Shown here: positions 35,701-42,979 of the stretch, piece after piece
Layout of the letters: every line of letters starts with the position of its first letter
Position numbering within the stretch: the stretch's first letter is position 1
NCBI GenBank assembly: GCA_019459485.1
Contig: JAIBEZ010000090.1
Span: 1 to 51,843, forward strand
DNA from: Prolixibacteraceae bacterium
GTDB taxonomy: Bacteria > Bacteroidota > Bacteroidia > Bacteroidales > Prolixibacteraceae
Direction: 5' to 3'
Length of the DNA: 51,843 bases
Translations under genes and position numbers: made by a program
The notes under the pieces: generated by a model
Told to the model about the DNA's origin: nothing
What the model saw: the letters and a program-made list of their open reading frames with translations, nothing else
Database searches by the model: none

Positions 35701-35802
35701 GTTGGAAAGTGAGTCAACCTGCTGCCATTCCTTCGTAAAAGGGTTTTGCGACATGGAACTGATACTCAGTAAAAGGAAGGTGATGCTGAAAATTGTTTTC
35801 AT
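29731..35802 (-). CDS. Bacterial alpha-2-macroglobulin family protein
   Basis: 2,023 residues with an N-terminal signal peptide (MKTIFSITFLLLSISSMSQ). A helical/TPR-like N-terminal part (to about 370) precedes macroglobulin MG domains (TDRAIYRPGQTIYFKGIVL is the MG2 motif near residue 610), a bait-like linker around 1190-1240, the A2M domain (TRWKIMGLAHTKDLKYG near 1280), and a thioester-domain helical toroid with YPYDCAEQLFSRYYANSLA near 1470. The Cys and Gln of the thioester CAEQ are present, so covalent trapping of proteases is possible. It is probably a periplasmic or surface protease trap. No penicillin-binding protein 1C gene is adjacent. An unusual VTIGYGR segment is in the linker (see findings). 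Confidence 0.9.
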   Translation of the reverse strand: MKTIFSITFLLLSISSMSQNPFTKEWQQVDSLSNLGQSQSALDIVNRIYDQTKASNQADQFVKASLYRMKLEADFQEDYLENSIGRTQLEVQSAKAPMKQILHSMVAELYWRYYQNNRWQIHERSETANFLPGDIKTWDLKKIVSACMENYAASLSDKDLLKNTDLSSYSEILIKQEDSEKFRPTLFDFLAHRAIDFYSSSEAGLTKPAITFLMDSDDFFGTSTQFSTLKIISPDAFSFEFQALKLYQEVVNLHLNDKDPTALIDVDLERLSFVHSKSTLPEKDSLYLAALYLLENKYINHPSSTEVSWQIAVQLNNDNEQEVIPFKGGSTSNQVVSEKNKWDKKQAFEICQAAIKRFPDSFGAANCRSLIESIKQPSLSITTSYITIIGKPSLALVNYQNVSKIYFRLLKTDPETEREHLQKDAEIRLEKYRTIKPETSWEQALPDDGDYRNHSAEIKLPAMSRGFYVLLASSDPTFPSKSAMVTANSFWASNISSISRNDSEGNNEIVVLHRDSGLPLSGVKVQPFYRDYNSNARKFDSKEGDIYVSDRSGIVSIPPRSDDRKFNQYYLVFKSKNDQLITESYFSSYFHQEGELQTFVQTQFFTDRAIYRPGQTIYFKGIVLERKGEEVKIKTRFKTEVTFTDANGQVVSKLNLTTNEFGSFAGSFTAPQGALTGTMNINCQSGGVSIRVEEYKRPKFEVTFEPVKGSYKLGEMVTAKGKAMAYAGSTVSDAKVNYRVVRRTHFPYYWWNWRGMPRSAEMEITNGEAVTGNDGSFSVTFKAIPDLSLDRKSNPVFSYTVYADVADVNGESHSAETAVSVGYQALLIKTDLADDINLEKGFQFSLSTTNLNGEKEAASGNITISKLRKPNQVLYSRKWQHPDKFTMTKKEFEKEFPGEVYNDEDDVTTWAKESTVFSASFSTPADSLFRPENGIQPGVYVIEIKSKDAFGEEVVYQKYFNAFQPKSVKTETVSPFTFTLLTPTAEPGQNAQFLISTPLKKANIIYEIVLKDKIISRTILILNKEQKLISIPVKEEYRGNFSINLAMVKNNRSFMESRAITVPYTNKKLDIQFATFRNKILPGQEEEWQITLRDSKGEKAVAEMLAGMYDASLDAFVPHDWSLNIFNSYYGARPWTDNQCFGIKTGDQFNYPEMLFQPVSREYDQLNWFGFDYGYSGGMVRMMKSGSIMIRGVSVVEDQLEISDAVTIGYGRMKESASSLEEVSIAESTPVQKPAAPQTIQIRKNMNETAFFFPQLATNENGEIVIKFKAPEALTRWKIMGLAHTKDLKYGQIEKTLVTQKDLMIFTNAPRFMREGDTMEFAAKISNISDRALLGTAELHFFDALTMKPIDNLLGLKQASIPFIVNKGISSPISWKIIIPEGLQAVVYRITASSGTFSDGEEAAIPVLTNRMLVTESMPLPVNGMQQKKFNFDKLINSGKAGSTLRNYRLTLEYTSNPAWYAVQALPYLMEYPYDCAEQLFSRYYANSLATHIANSDPKIKSVFETWKNISPDALKSNLEKNEELKSVLLQESPWVRQAISESERKQRIGLLFDLNRMASEQSSAMKKLRDMQNPNGGWPWFAGMPESRYITQHIVTGIGHLYALKVLNPLENNEIKGMLKKAIDYLDETLKIDFEKIKKEDKDYLKNNHLGYGDIQYLYARTYFNTEFPIGKDHSEMLDYYKAQSVKYWKSQNNYMKAMMALYLNRFGEEKTATLIMRSLKETALHNEELGMYWRNEQRGWLWHQAPIETQALLIEAFDEVSNDQKSVEKMKIWLLKQKQTQDWKTTKATTEAVYALLLRGTSLLASDKQVEITVGNEKVDPYKQDELKPEAGTGYFKTSWEASAIQPEMGKVTVNNPNPTVAWGAMYWQYFEQLDKITPAQTPLSLNKKLFREVNTPTGPVIEPITENSSIKVGDKIVVRVELRSDRDMEYIHLKDMRASAFEPVNVLSGYRWQDGLGYYESTLDASTNFFISWLPKGTYVFEYKLVATQKGEFSNGITSVQCMYAPEFAAHSEGIRVKVE

Positions 35803-36059
35803 ATTGTTTGCTTGAAGTAAACCGATTGCGAAATTAGCAATAAAATTGGCCTGAAGGTGAAATTCAGACTTGGCTGAATATCAATTATGATGCCATGAAA
35901 CCAATAAATTCAGGTTAAAACCACATTGGGGCGCATAGAAAAATAAACTATGTGTGATTATTTTTTCAGTCACAGCCAATACCCAGACTTCTTGGAGCGA
36001 CGAATCCGTTCGACAAAAATAAATTTGGAAATAGTTGTCTGAATAGTTAACTTCGTCCC
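35803..36059. other. Spacer upstream of higBA
   Basis: About 257 bp. TAAATTTG at 36020-36027 fits a -7 box for the toxin-antitoxin operon, about 33 nt before the toxin ATG. No reliable -33 element, and no gene I can support. Confidence 0.45.
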
Positions 36060-36404
36060 ATGACTTTTGAGAGACAAATAATCGCCTATAAACACTATTT
36101 TCTCGACTTTTACGAGGTACAGACGGACATTGTCCAAGCAAAAATTGAATGGACTTTAAATTTTATCCGAGTGACCCGACAAGTCCCGGAAAAGTATTTT
36201 AGGCATTTGGAAGGTACAAAAGGACTTTATGAGGTAAGAGTTGAGGTTGGGAATAATATCTATCGAATCTTTTCCTTCTTTGACAAAGGAAATATAGTGG
36301 TTCTTGGAAACGCTTTCCAAAAGAAAACTCAGAAGACACCGAAAAAAGAATTGGAAAAGGCACTAAAAATAATGGAGGAATATCAAGATGAATACAAAAA
36401 GTAA
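36060..36404 (+). CDS. HigB-like toxin (phage-derived Gp49-like/RelE superfamily)
   Basis: 114 residues of the DUF891/Gp49-like HigB group, a RelE-fold ribosome-dependent mRNA interferase. Family features: VPEKYFRHLEGTKGLYEVRVE, NIYRIFSFFDKGNIVVLGNAFQKKTQKTPKKEL. The KxxxKTPxxEl tail is typical. The toxin precedes the antitoxin, as in hig systems, and overlaps it by 17 bp. Confidence 0.88.
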   Translation: MTFERQIIAYKHYFLDFYEVQTDIVQAKIEWTLNFIRVTRQVPEKYFRHLEGTKGLYEVRVEVGNNIYRIFSFFDKGNIVVLGNAFQKKTQKTPKKELEKALKIMEEYQDEYKK

Positions 36405-36690
36405 TATCACAACATTAGACCAAATTCTCGACAAAAAGTATGGTAAAAAAGGACAACCCAAACGTGAAGAATGGGAACAACAGTTTGAGTCATTCAGGCT
36501 TGGTGTTTTGCTCGAAGAAGCAAGGTTGAAACTTGGCATGACACAAGAAGAGCTTGCTGAAAAATGTGGGACAAACAAATCATACATTTCAAGAATTGAA
36601 AATAATGCATCCGACATCCGACTGTCTACATTAATGAAAATTATTCAACAAGGGCTTGGCGGACAATTAAAATTGACACTTCAACTATAA
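36388..36690 (+). CDS. HigA-like antitoxin (XRE helix-turn-helix)
   Basis: 100 residues. The C-terminal half is a Cro/C1-type helix-turn-helix (LKLGMTQEELAEKCGTNKSY ... ISRIENNASDIRLSTLMKI). It neutralises the adjacent toxin and represses the operon. Start overlaps the toxin end by 17 bp. It converges on the MOSC-MogA gene, with 4 bp between stops. Confidence 0.88.
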   Translation: MNTKSNITTLDQILDKKYGKKGQPKREEWEQQFESFRLGVLLEEARLKLGMTQEELAEKCGTNKSYISRIENNASDIRLSTLMKIIQQGLGGQLKLTLQL

Positions 36691-36694
36691 GTGC

Positions 36695-37624
36695 TTAATG
36701 GCTGTCAATTTCCTCAATCATGTAAATGGAATGTTCGACGGTGGGTAAAATCTCTTTGCAATATTCGGTTACAGCCTTTACACTTCCGGGCAGGCAGTAA
36801 ATCAATGTCTTTCCTGAAACTCCGGCAATTCCCCGACTTAAAAGTGCAGCTGGTTTTTCCATGCCGTATTTTACACGGATCAGTTCCATGATTCCCGGGA
36901 TTTCCTTTTCAAGCAAAGGACGAACGGTTTCAGGAGTGAAATCCCTTGGTCCGATTCCGGTTCCGCCTGTAGTGAAAACAACATCAACCTGTTGCGAGAT
37001 GGCAGATTTAATCAGTTGCGTAAGTTGTTCCTGATCATCCGGAATCAGATGATTGGTGAATTCGGTTGGGCGGTTGATTCCTGAAAGAAATGTTTCGGCC
37101 AGAAGTTTGATTTGCGGACCGCTTTTATCGGCATATTCCCCGGCACTGGCGCGGTCGCTTAGGGTGATGATGTGGATGTTGATCACTTTCCGGAGATAGT
37201 CTAGTTTGTCACCAGCTTTCAAATTTCCACTTCTGACAACACGGGCAAAAATTCCTTCCTTGGGCATCACACAATTGCCAATTTCGCGGAAAATGGAACA
37301 ATTGTCGCCGTGACATTTTTTACCAATTTGGGTGACTTCCAGCTCAATTTCTTCATTCATGAACCGGTCGAGCGGTTTGCATTCGTGCAGCAAAAGTCCT
37401 TCCGTGGTAATGTTTTCGGCAAATTCGCCGAATTTGATTTTCCGGCCAGCTTCTTCCTCAAACTTTGAAATACTTTCGGTTGCCAGCAAACTTACCTGCC
37501 GGTGCCATCTTCCTGAATGAGCATCACCTACGACACCAATTTCAGTAAGTTCAATGGATTCGACCGGTTTTTTTATCGTTCCTTTTTTTATTGAGGTGTT
37601 GACCGAGAGTATTTTGATATTCAT
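36695..37624 (-). CDS. MOSC domain fused to MogA/MoaB-type molybdopterin adenylyltransferase
   Basis: 309 residues. Residues 1-145 are a MOSC domain (VVGDAHSGRWHRQVSLLATES ... GEFAENITTEG ... GKKCHGDNCSIF with the conserved Cys). Residues 148-309 are a MogA/MoaB domain (IHIITLSDRASAGEYADKSGP, VVFTTGGTGIGPRDFTPE, LIYCLPGSVKAV). MogA adenylylates molybdopterin before molybdate insertion; MOSC domains handle sulfur or carry Moco. The fusion suggests two late Moco steps in one chain. Last gene of the Moco operon, 5 bp after moaC. Confidence 0.9.
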   Translation of the reverse strand: MNIKILSVNTSIKKGTIKKPVESIELTEIGVVGDAHSGRWHRQVSLLATESISKFEEEAGRKIKFGEFAENITTEGLLLHECKPLDRFMNEEIELEVTQIGKKCHGDNCSIFREIGNCVMPKEGIFARVVRSGNLKAGDKLDYLRKVINIHIITLSDRASAGEYADKSGPQIKLLAETFLSGINRPTEFTNHLIPDDQEQLTQLIKSAISQQVDVVFTTGGTGIGPRDFTPETVRPLLEKEIPGIMELIRVKYGMEKPAALLSRGIAGVSGKTLIYCLPGSVKAVTEYCKEILPTVEHSIYMIEEIDSH

Positions 37625-37629
37625 GGTTG

Positions 37630-38076
37630 TTATTTTTTTGTTTTGCTGATAAGTCTAATGTCTTCCATCACCATTTCCTTGTCGACGGCTTTGCACATGT
37701 CGTAAACGGTTAGCAGCGCTACGTTCACTCCGGTGAGCGCTTCCATTTCAACACCAGTTTTGCCGAAACAAAGCGTTGTACATTCGGCCAAAACACCGTT
37801 TTCCTGAAGGGTACATTTTACGTCAATCTTCCAGAGCTGCAGTGGATGACAAAGCGGAATCAATTCGCCGGTTCTTTTGGCTCCCTGAATTCCTGCAATT
37901 TCGGCAACTGTCAAAACATCACCTTTTTTCATCTGGTTCTGGCGGATCAATTCAATGGTTTCGGACTGAAGCCGGATAAAACCTCTGGCCACGGCTTCTC
38001 GCTCCTGATCAGGCTTCTGGCTGACATCCACCATTTTAGCCTTTCCTTTTTCGTCGGTATGGGTTAGTTTATTCAT
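37630..38076 (-). CDS. moaC: Cyclic pyranopterin monophosphate synthase MoaC
   Basis: 148 residues from the ATG at 38076 (MNKLTHTDEKGKAKMVDVSQK), which is where the family starts. Earlier in-frame ATGs lie in the TGTCATT repeat cluster and are rejected. MoaC closes the pterin ring after MoaA. Motifs: MVDVSQK, GELIPLCHPLQL, KTGVEMEALTGV and DMCKAVDK, including the catalytic lysines. Confidence 0.94.
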   Translation of the reverse strand: MNKLTHTDEKGKAKMVDVSQKPDQEREAVARGFIRLQSETIELIRQNQMKKGDVLTVAEIAGIQGAKRTGELIPLCHPLQLWKIDVKCTLQENGVLAECTTLCFGKTGVEMEALTGVNVALLTVYDMCKAVDKEMVMEDIRLISKTKK

Positions 38077-38235
38077 TGTTGTAATAATTTCAAGTTTGTC
38101 ATTTTTTGTCATTGAGTCATTCATGGTCATTGATTATAGTCAGACGCGCAGCAATTGACAATTAATGACGTGAAAAAAATGACCATTAATGACCGAAGGT
38201 TTCTGATCATTGCGACTGTTAACTGACCACTTCGT
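38077..38235. repeat. TGTCATT/AATGAC repeat cluster between moaA and moaC
   Basis: Words TTGTCATT, GAGTCATT and GGTCATT in the left half (38096-38135) are mirrored by ATTGACA, AATGACG and AATGACC in the right half (38153-38192). The block resembles the spacer upstream of dnaE (7817-7908). It reaches up to the moaC start. Confidence 0.65.
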
Positions 38236-39016
<781 letters not shown>

Positions 39017-39033
<17 letters not shown>

Positions 39034-40192
39034 CTACAATTTCTCCTTTTTTCAATGTTGTTTTCCCAGCGGGAATTGAAATGTATCCGAATGCCTGATG
39101 ATAGGCGTGAATATGCGCAGACCCGTGATAGGCAACCATCTGAACTTCATTTTGATCGTTTATCTGAACCGGCAAACATTCCTCCCTGTCCGTTTTTTTT
39201 CTGTTGAAATCCTGACACATGGCCATTGGCAACCGATATTCCGGTTGCTGGTAATTCATCAGTTTCAGGAGAAATGGTTTGGCAAAAACTTCGAATTGAA
39301 TGAATGACGAAACCGGGTTTCCGGGCAGTCCGATAATGTATTTGTTTCGTTTTGATGCAAAAGTGGTGTGTTGTCCGGGTTTGATGCTGATTTTACTGAA
39401 ATGAATTTCGAAGCCCAATTCCTGAATAATTTTGGGCACAAAATCGAAATCGCCAACAGAAACACCTCCCGAAAGGATGGTCACGTCGTTTTCTTCCAAC
39501 GATTTTTGGATGATTTGGCTGGTCAGATTTTCATCGTCGGGAACAATTCCGTAGTAATTAACCGGAAATCCATTTGTTTTTGCCTGCGCAAAAAGCTGGG
39601 GGCCGTTCGAATTGCGTATTTGAGATGTTTTTGGATTTTCTTCCGGATTAACCAATTCGGAACCTGTTGAAATAATTCCCACCACCGGATTTTTATAAAC
39701 AAGAGGAGAAACGCATCCGACAGAAGCCAGCATCGCAATGTGCTGCGGTTTCAGAAGAGTTCCTGAACTTAAAACCAGATCGCCTTCTTTTAGGTCTTCA
39801 CCTTTCAGGCAAATGTTTGAATTGGTTTTTGTCCCTGTAAAACGAATAATTCCCGAAGCAATTTCTTCAGAATATTCCACCATAAAAACAGTGTCAGCTC
39901 CTTCGGGAACCTGGGCTCCGGTCATGATTTTGCTGCATTCACCTGCACCAATTGCTTTCGTGGGTGCTTTTCCTGCCGGAATAATTTCGAGAACCGAAAG
40001 TTCCTGATTTAAATCTCCACGGCGGCAGGCATAACCGTCCATGGCCGATTTGTTGAAAGGCGGCATGTCGGCATCTGCAAAAACATCCTGTGCCAGAATA
40101 CGGTTTGTTGAATGCATATAATCAACCTGTTCGATTCCCATCGAAAGAGCCTTCGATAAAGCAATTTCAATGGCTTGTTCAAGCGTTATCAT
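39017..40192 (-). CDS. moeA: Molybdopterin molybdotransferase MoeA
   Basis: 391 residues from the ATG at 40192 (MITLEQAIEIAL). It inserts molybdate into adenylylated molybdopterin. Motifs: DMPPFNKSAMDGYACR, PAGKAPTKAIGAGECSKIMTG, ADTVFMVEY, GIISTGSELV, TILSGGVSVGDFDFV and GLPGNPVSSF. An upstream in-frame ATG at 40273 would overlap mobB much more, so the later start is chosen. Overlaps mobB by 14 bp and moaA by 17 bp. Confidence 0.94.
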
Positions 40193-40727
40193 CTTGTTTT
40201 GTTTTCCATGCTTGATCGAAAGTGAACGAGGCAGGATCGACACTGAATTGTCCGCTGTCGGAAAAAACAACAATATCAGCCAGTTCCTGCATTTTAAGAG
40301 CAGCGGGTTTGATGTCTTCGTATTCTTTCTGAATAAAAAGATAAAGTTCCGGAACTATGAATTTTCGCAAAGCTGCTGATTCGATGACAATTGGCTGTTC
40401 CGGAGAAATATGGCCGGTTACAATGCCGAAAGCTTCTTCCAGATGATCATCAGTCGTTTGAACATAGAAAACCTTTTCGGCTCCCGACTGAAGAAACAGC
40501 GAGCTGTCTTTGCCGAAATTGGGATCGGTTTCCTGAAAAATGCGGTAATTGTCTGTAATGGCGATAGGGACCAACCCGCCGGTTGGTTCATGAAAATGCG
40601 GGGTGATTTTGATCGCTGCTATTTTTTGACCAGCATTTTGAGCAATTATCCGGCGAATCAAACTTGTTTTACCAACGTTTTGTCCGGATCCTGAAACCAA
40701 AAGAATATTTTTTGATTTTTGAACCAT
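40179..40727 (-). CDS. mobB: MobB-like P-loop NTPase of molybdopterin synthesis
   Basis: 182 residues, Walker A GSGQNVGKTSLIRR near residues 13-26, followed by IAAIKITPHFHEPTGG, typical of MobB-like GTP-binding proteins that assist nucleotide attachment to Moco. The family is variable in its C-terminal half. First gene of the Moco operon; its leader is unusually structured. No mobA, moaD or moaE is in the window. Confidence 0.82.
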   Translation of the reverse strand: MVQKSKNILLVSGSGQNVGKTSLIRRIIAQNAGQKIAAIKITPHFHEPTGGLVPIAITDNYRIFQETDPNFGKDSSLFLQSGAEKVFYVQTTDDHLEEAFGIVTGHISPEQPIVIESAALRKFIVPELYLFIQKEYEDIKPAALKMQELADIVVFSDSGQFSVDPASFTFDQAWKTKQDDNA

Positions 40728-40773
40728 GCGAATTTATTTTAAATTTTATAAGGAAAAAAACATGTGCTGACAA

Positions 40774-40930
40774 GCCGTTGGGCGGACAGATGCTGCTCCT
40801 TTCCAAAATCATCCTGCAACTGCAGGAATCGGGAGGCTGGAGTGTTTCCACTTACAGCCCAACGGTTTCAGAAGCTTATGCGGGGCACTTAGCCTCTAAA
40901 ACTCGGAGTTTTAATACGTATGCAAATATA
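40774..40930 (-). promoter_or_regulatory. Promoter box and structured leader of the Moco operon, candidate Moco riboswitch
   Basis: TATATTTG at 40930-40923 is a -7 box; transcription would begin near 40916. The leader then holds an AAAACTC/GAGTTTT hairpin, a partly paired AGAGGCT/AGCTTCT stem, and a closed domain bounded by perfect 9-bp arms CCGTTGGGC (40865-40857) and GCCCAACGG (40783-40775). Inside are a hairpin AGTG-GAAA-CACT with a GNRA tetraloop (40852-40841), CCTCCCGA, a TCCTGC/GCAGGA hairpin and a GGAG that can pair with CTCC. A multi-branched domain with a GNRA-capped hairpin before Moco genes recalls the Moco RNA motif, but the match could not be tested. Confidence 0.5.
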
Positions 40931-41010
40931 GAAATAACTTAATGAGTTTCGGGTTACAAATTCAAGTTCAAACAATAATCGGGAACTTGCAACCTAAGAT
41001 TTGAACTTTT

Positions 41011-41589
41011 TTACTTTTTATAAAAGTTCATTTGCTGCATATAGTCCCATGTTCGGTAGGGAATAAAATGTCGGACATCTTTGCCTTCCTTAATTGAGTT
41101 TCGGATGAAGGTTGACGAGATTTCCATGAGCGGCGCATTGGCAACCTGAACACGTGGATATTTTTTGGCACTTTCAGGATTAAAACCATGCCGCGGATAA
41201 ACGATGATGTCGTAATTTGCCAGCAGCACATCAGCATTTTTCCATTTGTGAATGTTCTCCAGATTGTCGGTTCCCATCAGGATAAAAAACTGGTGTGTCG
41301 GATATTTTTCGCTTAAATAAGCCAGCGTGTCGATGGTGTACGATGGTTTGGGCAGATTAAATTCGACCTTGGAAGCGCGGAACCGGAGGTCGTCTCCAAT
41401 GGCACGGTTCACTAATTCCAGTCGCTGATAATCGTCCAGCAGAGTTTTTTTCTTCTTCAGGGGATTTTGCGGACTCACCACAAACCAAAGCTGGTCGATT
41501 TCGGTGTATTCGACCATAAAGTTGGCAATGGCCATGTGTCCGACGTGTATCGGGTTGAATGAGCCAAAGTAGAGTCCGGTTTTGATCAT
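41011..41589 (-). CDS. nadD: Nicotinate-nucleotide adenylyltransferase NadD
   Basis: 192 residues from the ATG at 41589 (MIKTGLYFGSFNPIHVGH). Makes deamido-NAD from nicotinate mononucleotide and ATP. The HxGH motif is H15-H18, and the second nucleotide motif is ISSTFIRNSI. The upstream in-frame ATG at 41652 lies inside gmk and is rejected. Gap to gmk is 35 bp; a yicC-gmk-nadD order is usual in Bacteroidota. Confidence 0.95.
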   Translation of the reverse strand: MIKTGLYFGSFNPIHVGHMAIANFMVEYTEIDQLWFVVSPQNPLKKKKTLLDDYQRLELVNRAIGDDLRFRASKVEFNLPKPSYTIDTLAYLSEKYPTHQFFILMGTDNLENIHKWKNADVLLANYDIIVYPRHGFNPESAKKYPRVQVANAPLMEISSTFIRNSIKEGKDVRHFIPYRTWDYMQQMNFYKK

Positions 41590-41624
41590 GATTTTGGTTT
41601 CAAATTTCAGTTTTACATTGAATA

Positions 41625-42218
41625 TCAGCTTCTGGCAGCTTGCGGCTGGCAACTGGCAAGAAATTCACGAATGCACTTTTCCGCTTCATCGAACGCGATT
41701 TCCAAATGTTCGTTGATGATGATCAAGTCGAACTGACTGGCAAAAGTCAATTCGTATTCGGCTTTGGCAATCCGGTTTTCAATTACTTCAGGCGAATCAG
41801 TTGATCTTGAAATCAGCCTGTTGCGTAATTCTTCCACCGAAGGTGGCTGAACAAACACGGCCAAAGCTTCATCGCCGTAATACTTTTTAATGTTGCATCC
41901 GCCAACCACATCGACATCGAAAATGACATTTTTCCCGTTGTTACGGATTCGTTCAACTTCCGATTTCAGCGTTCCGTAATAGGTTCCGGCATAAACTTCT
42001 TCCCATTCCAGAAATTCGTTGTTCTCAATTTTGTTCCTGAATTCTTCCGGAGTAAGGAAGTAATAATCTTTCCCGTTGGTTTCGGTGTGCCGCATTCCGC
42101 GACTGGTGGCCGATATGGAGAATTCAAGATTTAAATCTTTGTCGAGCAAATGGCGAACAATGGTTGTTTTGCCTGCTCCGGAAGGCGCTGAAAATATGAT
42201 GAGTTTTCCTGGGTTCAT
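41625..42218 (-). CDS. gmk: Guanylate kinase
   Basis: 197 residues. Phosphorylates GMP to GDP. P-loop FSAPSGAGKTTI near residue 10, the GMP-binding SATSRGMRHTETNGKDYYFLT and EWEEVYAGTYYGT segments. The gene starts 4 bp after the HEPN gene, and normally would follow yicC directly. Confidence 0.96.
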   Translation of the reverse strand: MNPGKLIIFSAPSGAGKTTIVRHLLDKDLNLEFSISATSRGMRHTETNGKDYYFLTPEEFRNKIENNEFLEWEEVYAGTYYGTLKSEVERIRNNGKNVIFDVDVVGGCNIKKYYGDEALAVFVQPPSVEELRNRLISRSTDSPEVIENRIAKAEYELTFASQFDLIIINEHLEIAFDEAEKCIREFLASCQPQAARS

Positions 42219-42222
42219 GTGT

Positions 42223-42639
42223 TTAATTTATTCTAATTCTATTTTTTCCTGATTCGATAGACCGAAGAATAATCGAATAAATTTTCAGGGCAATGTCATA
42301 AAGTTCTTTGCTTTCTTTCATCGTTGGTTTCCCAGTTGAAAGCAACCCGATTTCTCCGGGATATCGTGAACTTGTGTACACATTATCCAGCATTTCAAGT
42401 TCTGTTTCATCAATCATTGAAATCAGGAAAGATTCGGTCAACGCATACAATCGTGTCAGGTTATGAATGCGCGACATCCTAATTCCTTTTTCTTCGATCA
42501 GGGCTTTGAACGCTTTTTCGACCGCCTGTTGTGAGTGAAAAGCAACCACATTGGTTACAAATTCATCACTCAGATTATTCTCACAACTGCGTAAATCTGT
42601 TTGGGCAAATTCAAGCCATTGCCTGGTGCTTGCTTTCAT
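42223..42639 (-). CDS. HEPN-domain toxin, first MNT-HEPN pair
   Basis: 138 residues from the ATG at 42639 (MKASTRQWLEFAQTDL). HEPN fold: four helices with FHSQQAVEKAFKALIEEKG and the RX4H motif RMSRIHNL, the proposed RNase site. Also YTSSRYPGEIG, in which a Tyr could be modified by the partner. The start overlaps the MNT gene by 29 bp. Partner is the minimal nucleotidyltransferase upstream; such pairs act as toxin-antitoxin modules, with the MNT AMPylating the HEPN protein. Inserted between yicC and gmk. Confidence 0.87.
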   Translation of the reverse strand: MKASTRQWLEFAQTDLRSCENNLSDEFVTNVVAFHSQQAVEKAFKALIEEKGIRMSRIHNLTRLYALTESFLISMIDETELEMLDNVYTSSRYPGEIGLLSTGKPTMKESKELYDIALKIYSIILRSIESGKNRIRIN

Positions 42640-42967
42640 ATAAAACGATTCCTTTAGTGAGAATTTCCTTTGAAAAACTGGTGTTTGCAAGTTTAAACTG
42701 TTCAAACATTGGTATAGTAAACACCATCAAATCAATGGGTATCTGTTTGGCAACAGGGCGTGTGAATTTGGCAACTTTTAGGTATAAATCCTGTTTTTCT
42801 TTAAAAGTGACCGGCATACTTTGGTCGTTCAGAACAACAAATACATCCAAATCGCTGTCCGGGTCAGGTGTGCCATAGGCATATGATCCAAATAATAAAA
42901 CCAGATAAGGATCAATTTTGCTTAAATTGACTTTAAGTTCCTGTACATATTTGTTTTCAGATACCAT
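42611..42967 (-). CDS. Minimal nucleotidyltransferase (MNT) antitoxin, first pair
   Basis: 118 residues with the pol-beta signature GSYAYGTPDPDSDLDVFVVL (GSxxxGxxxxxSDxD) near residue 27, and the third acidic residue in IPIDLMVFT. In MntA-HepT systems this enzyme transfers AMP to the HEPN toxin. It begins 12 bp after the yicC stop, so it likely shares that transcript. Confidence 0.88.
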   Translation of the reverse strand: MVSENKYVQELKVNLSKIDPYLVLLFGSYAYGTPDPDSDLDVFVVLNDQSMPVTFKEKQDLYLKVAKFTRPVAKQIPIDLMVFTIPMFEQFKLANTSFSKEILTKGIVLYESKHQAMA

Positions 42968-42979
42968 AAAATAGAGCTT

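Noticed and set aside
35881-36141. 86-residue open frame in front of the HigB toxin on the minus strand
   Set aside because: Overlaps the toxin start, has no recognisable sequence, and no promoter.
38077-38130. N-terminal extension of moaC
   Set aside because: The added residues are translated from the TGTCATT-type repeats; MoaC proteins normally start at the MNKLTH position.
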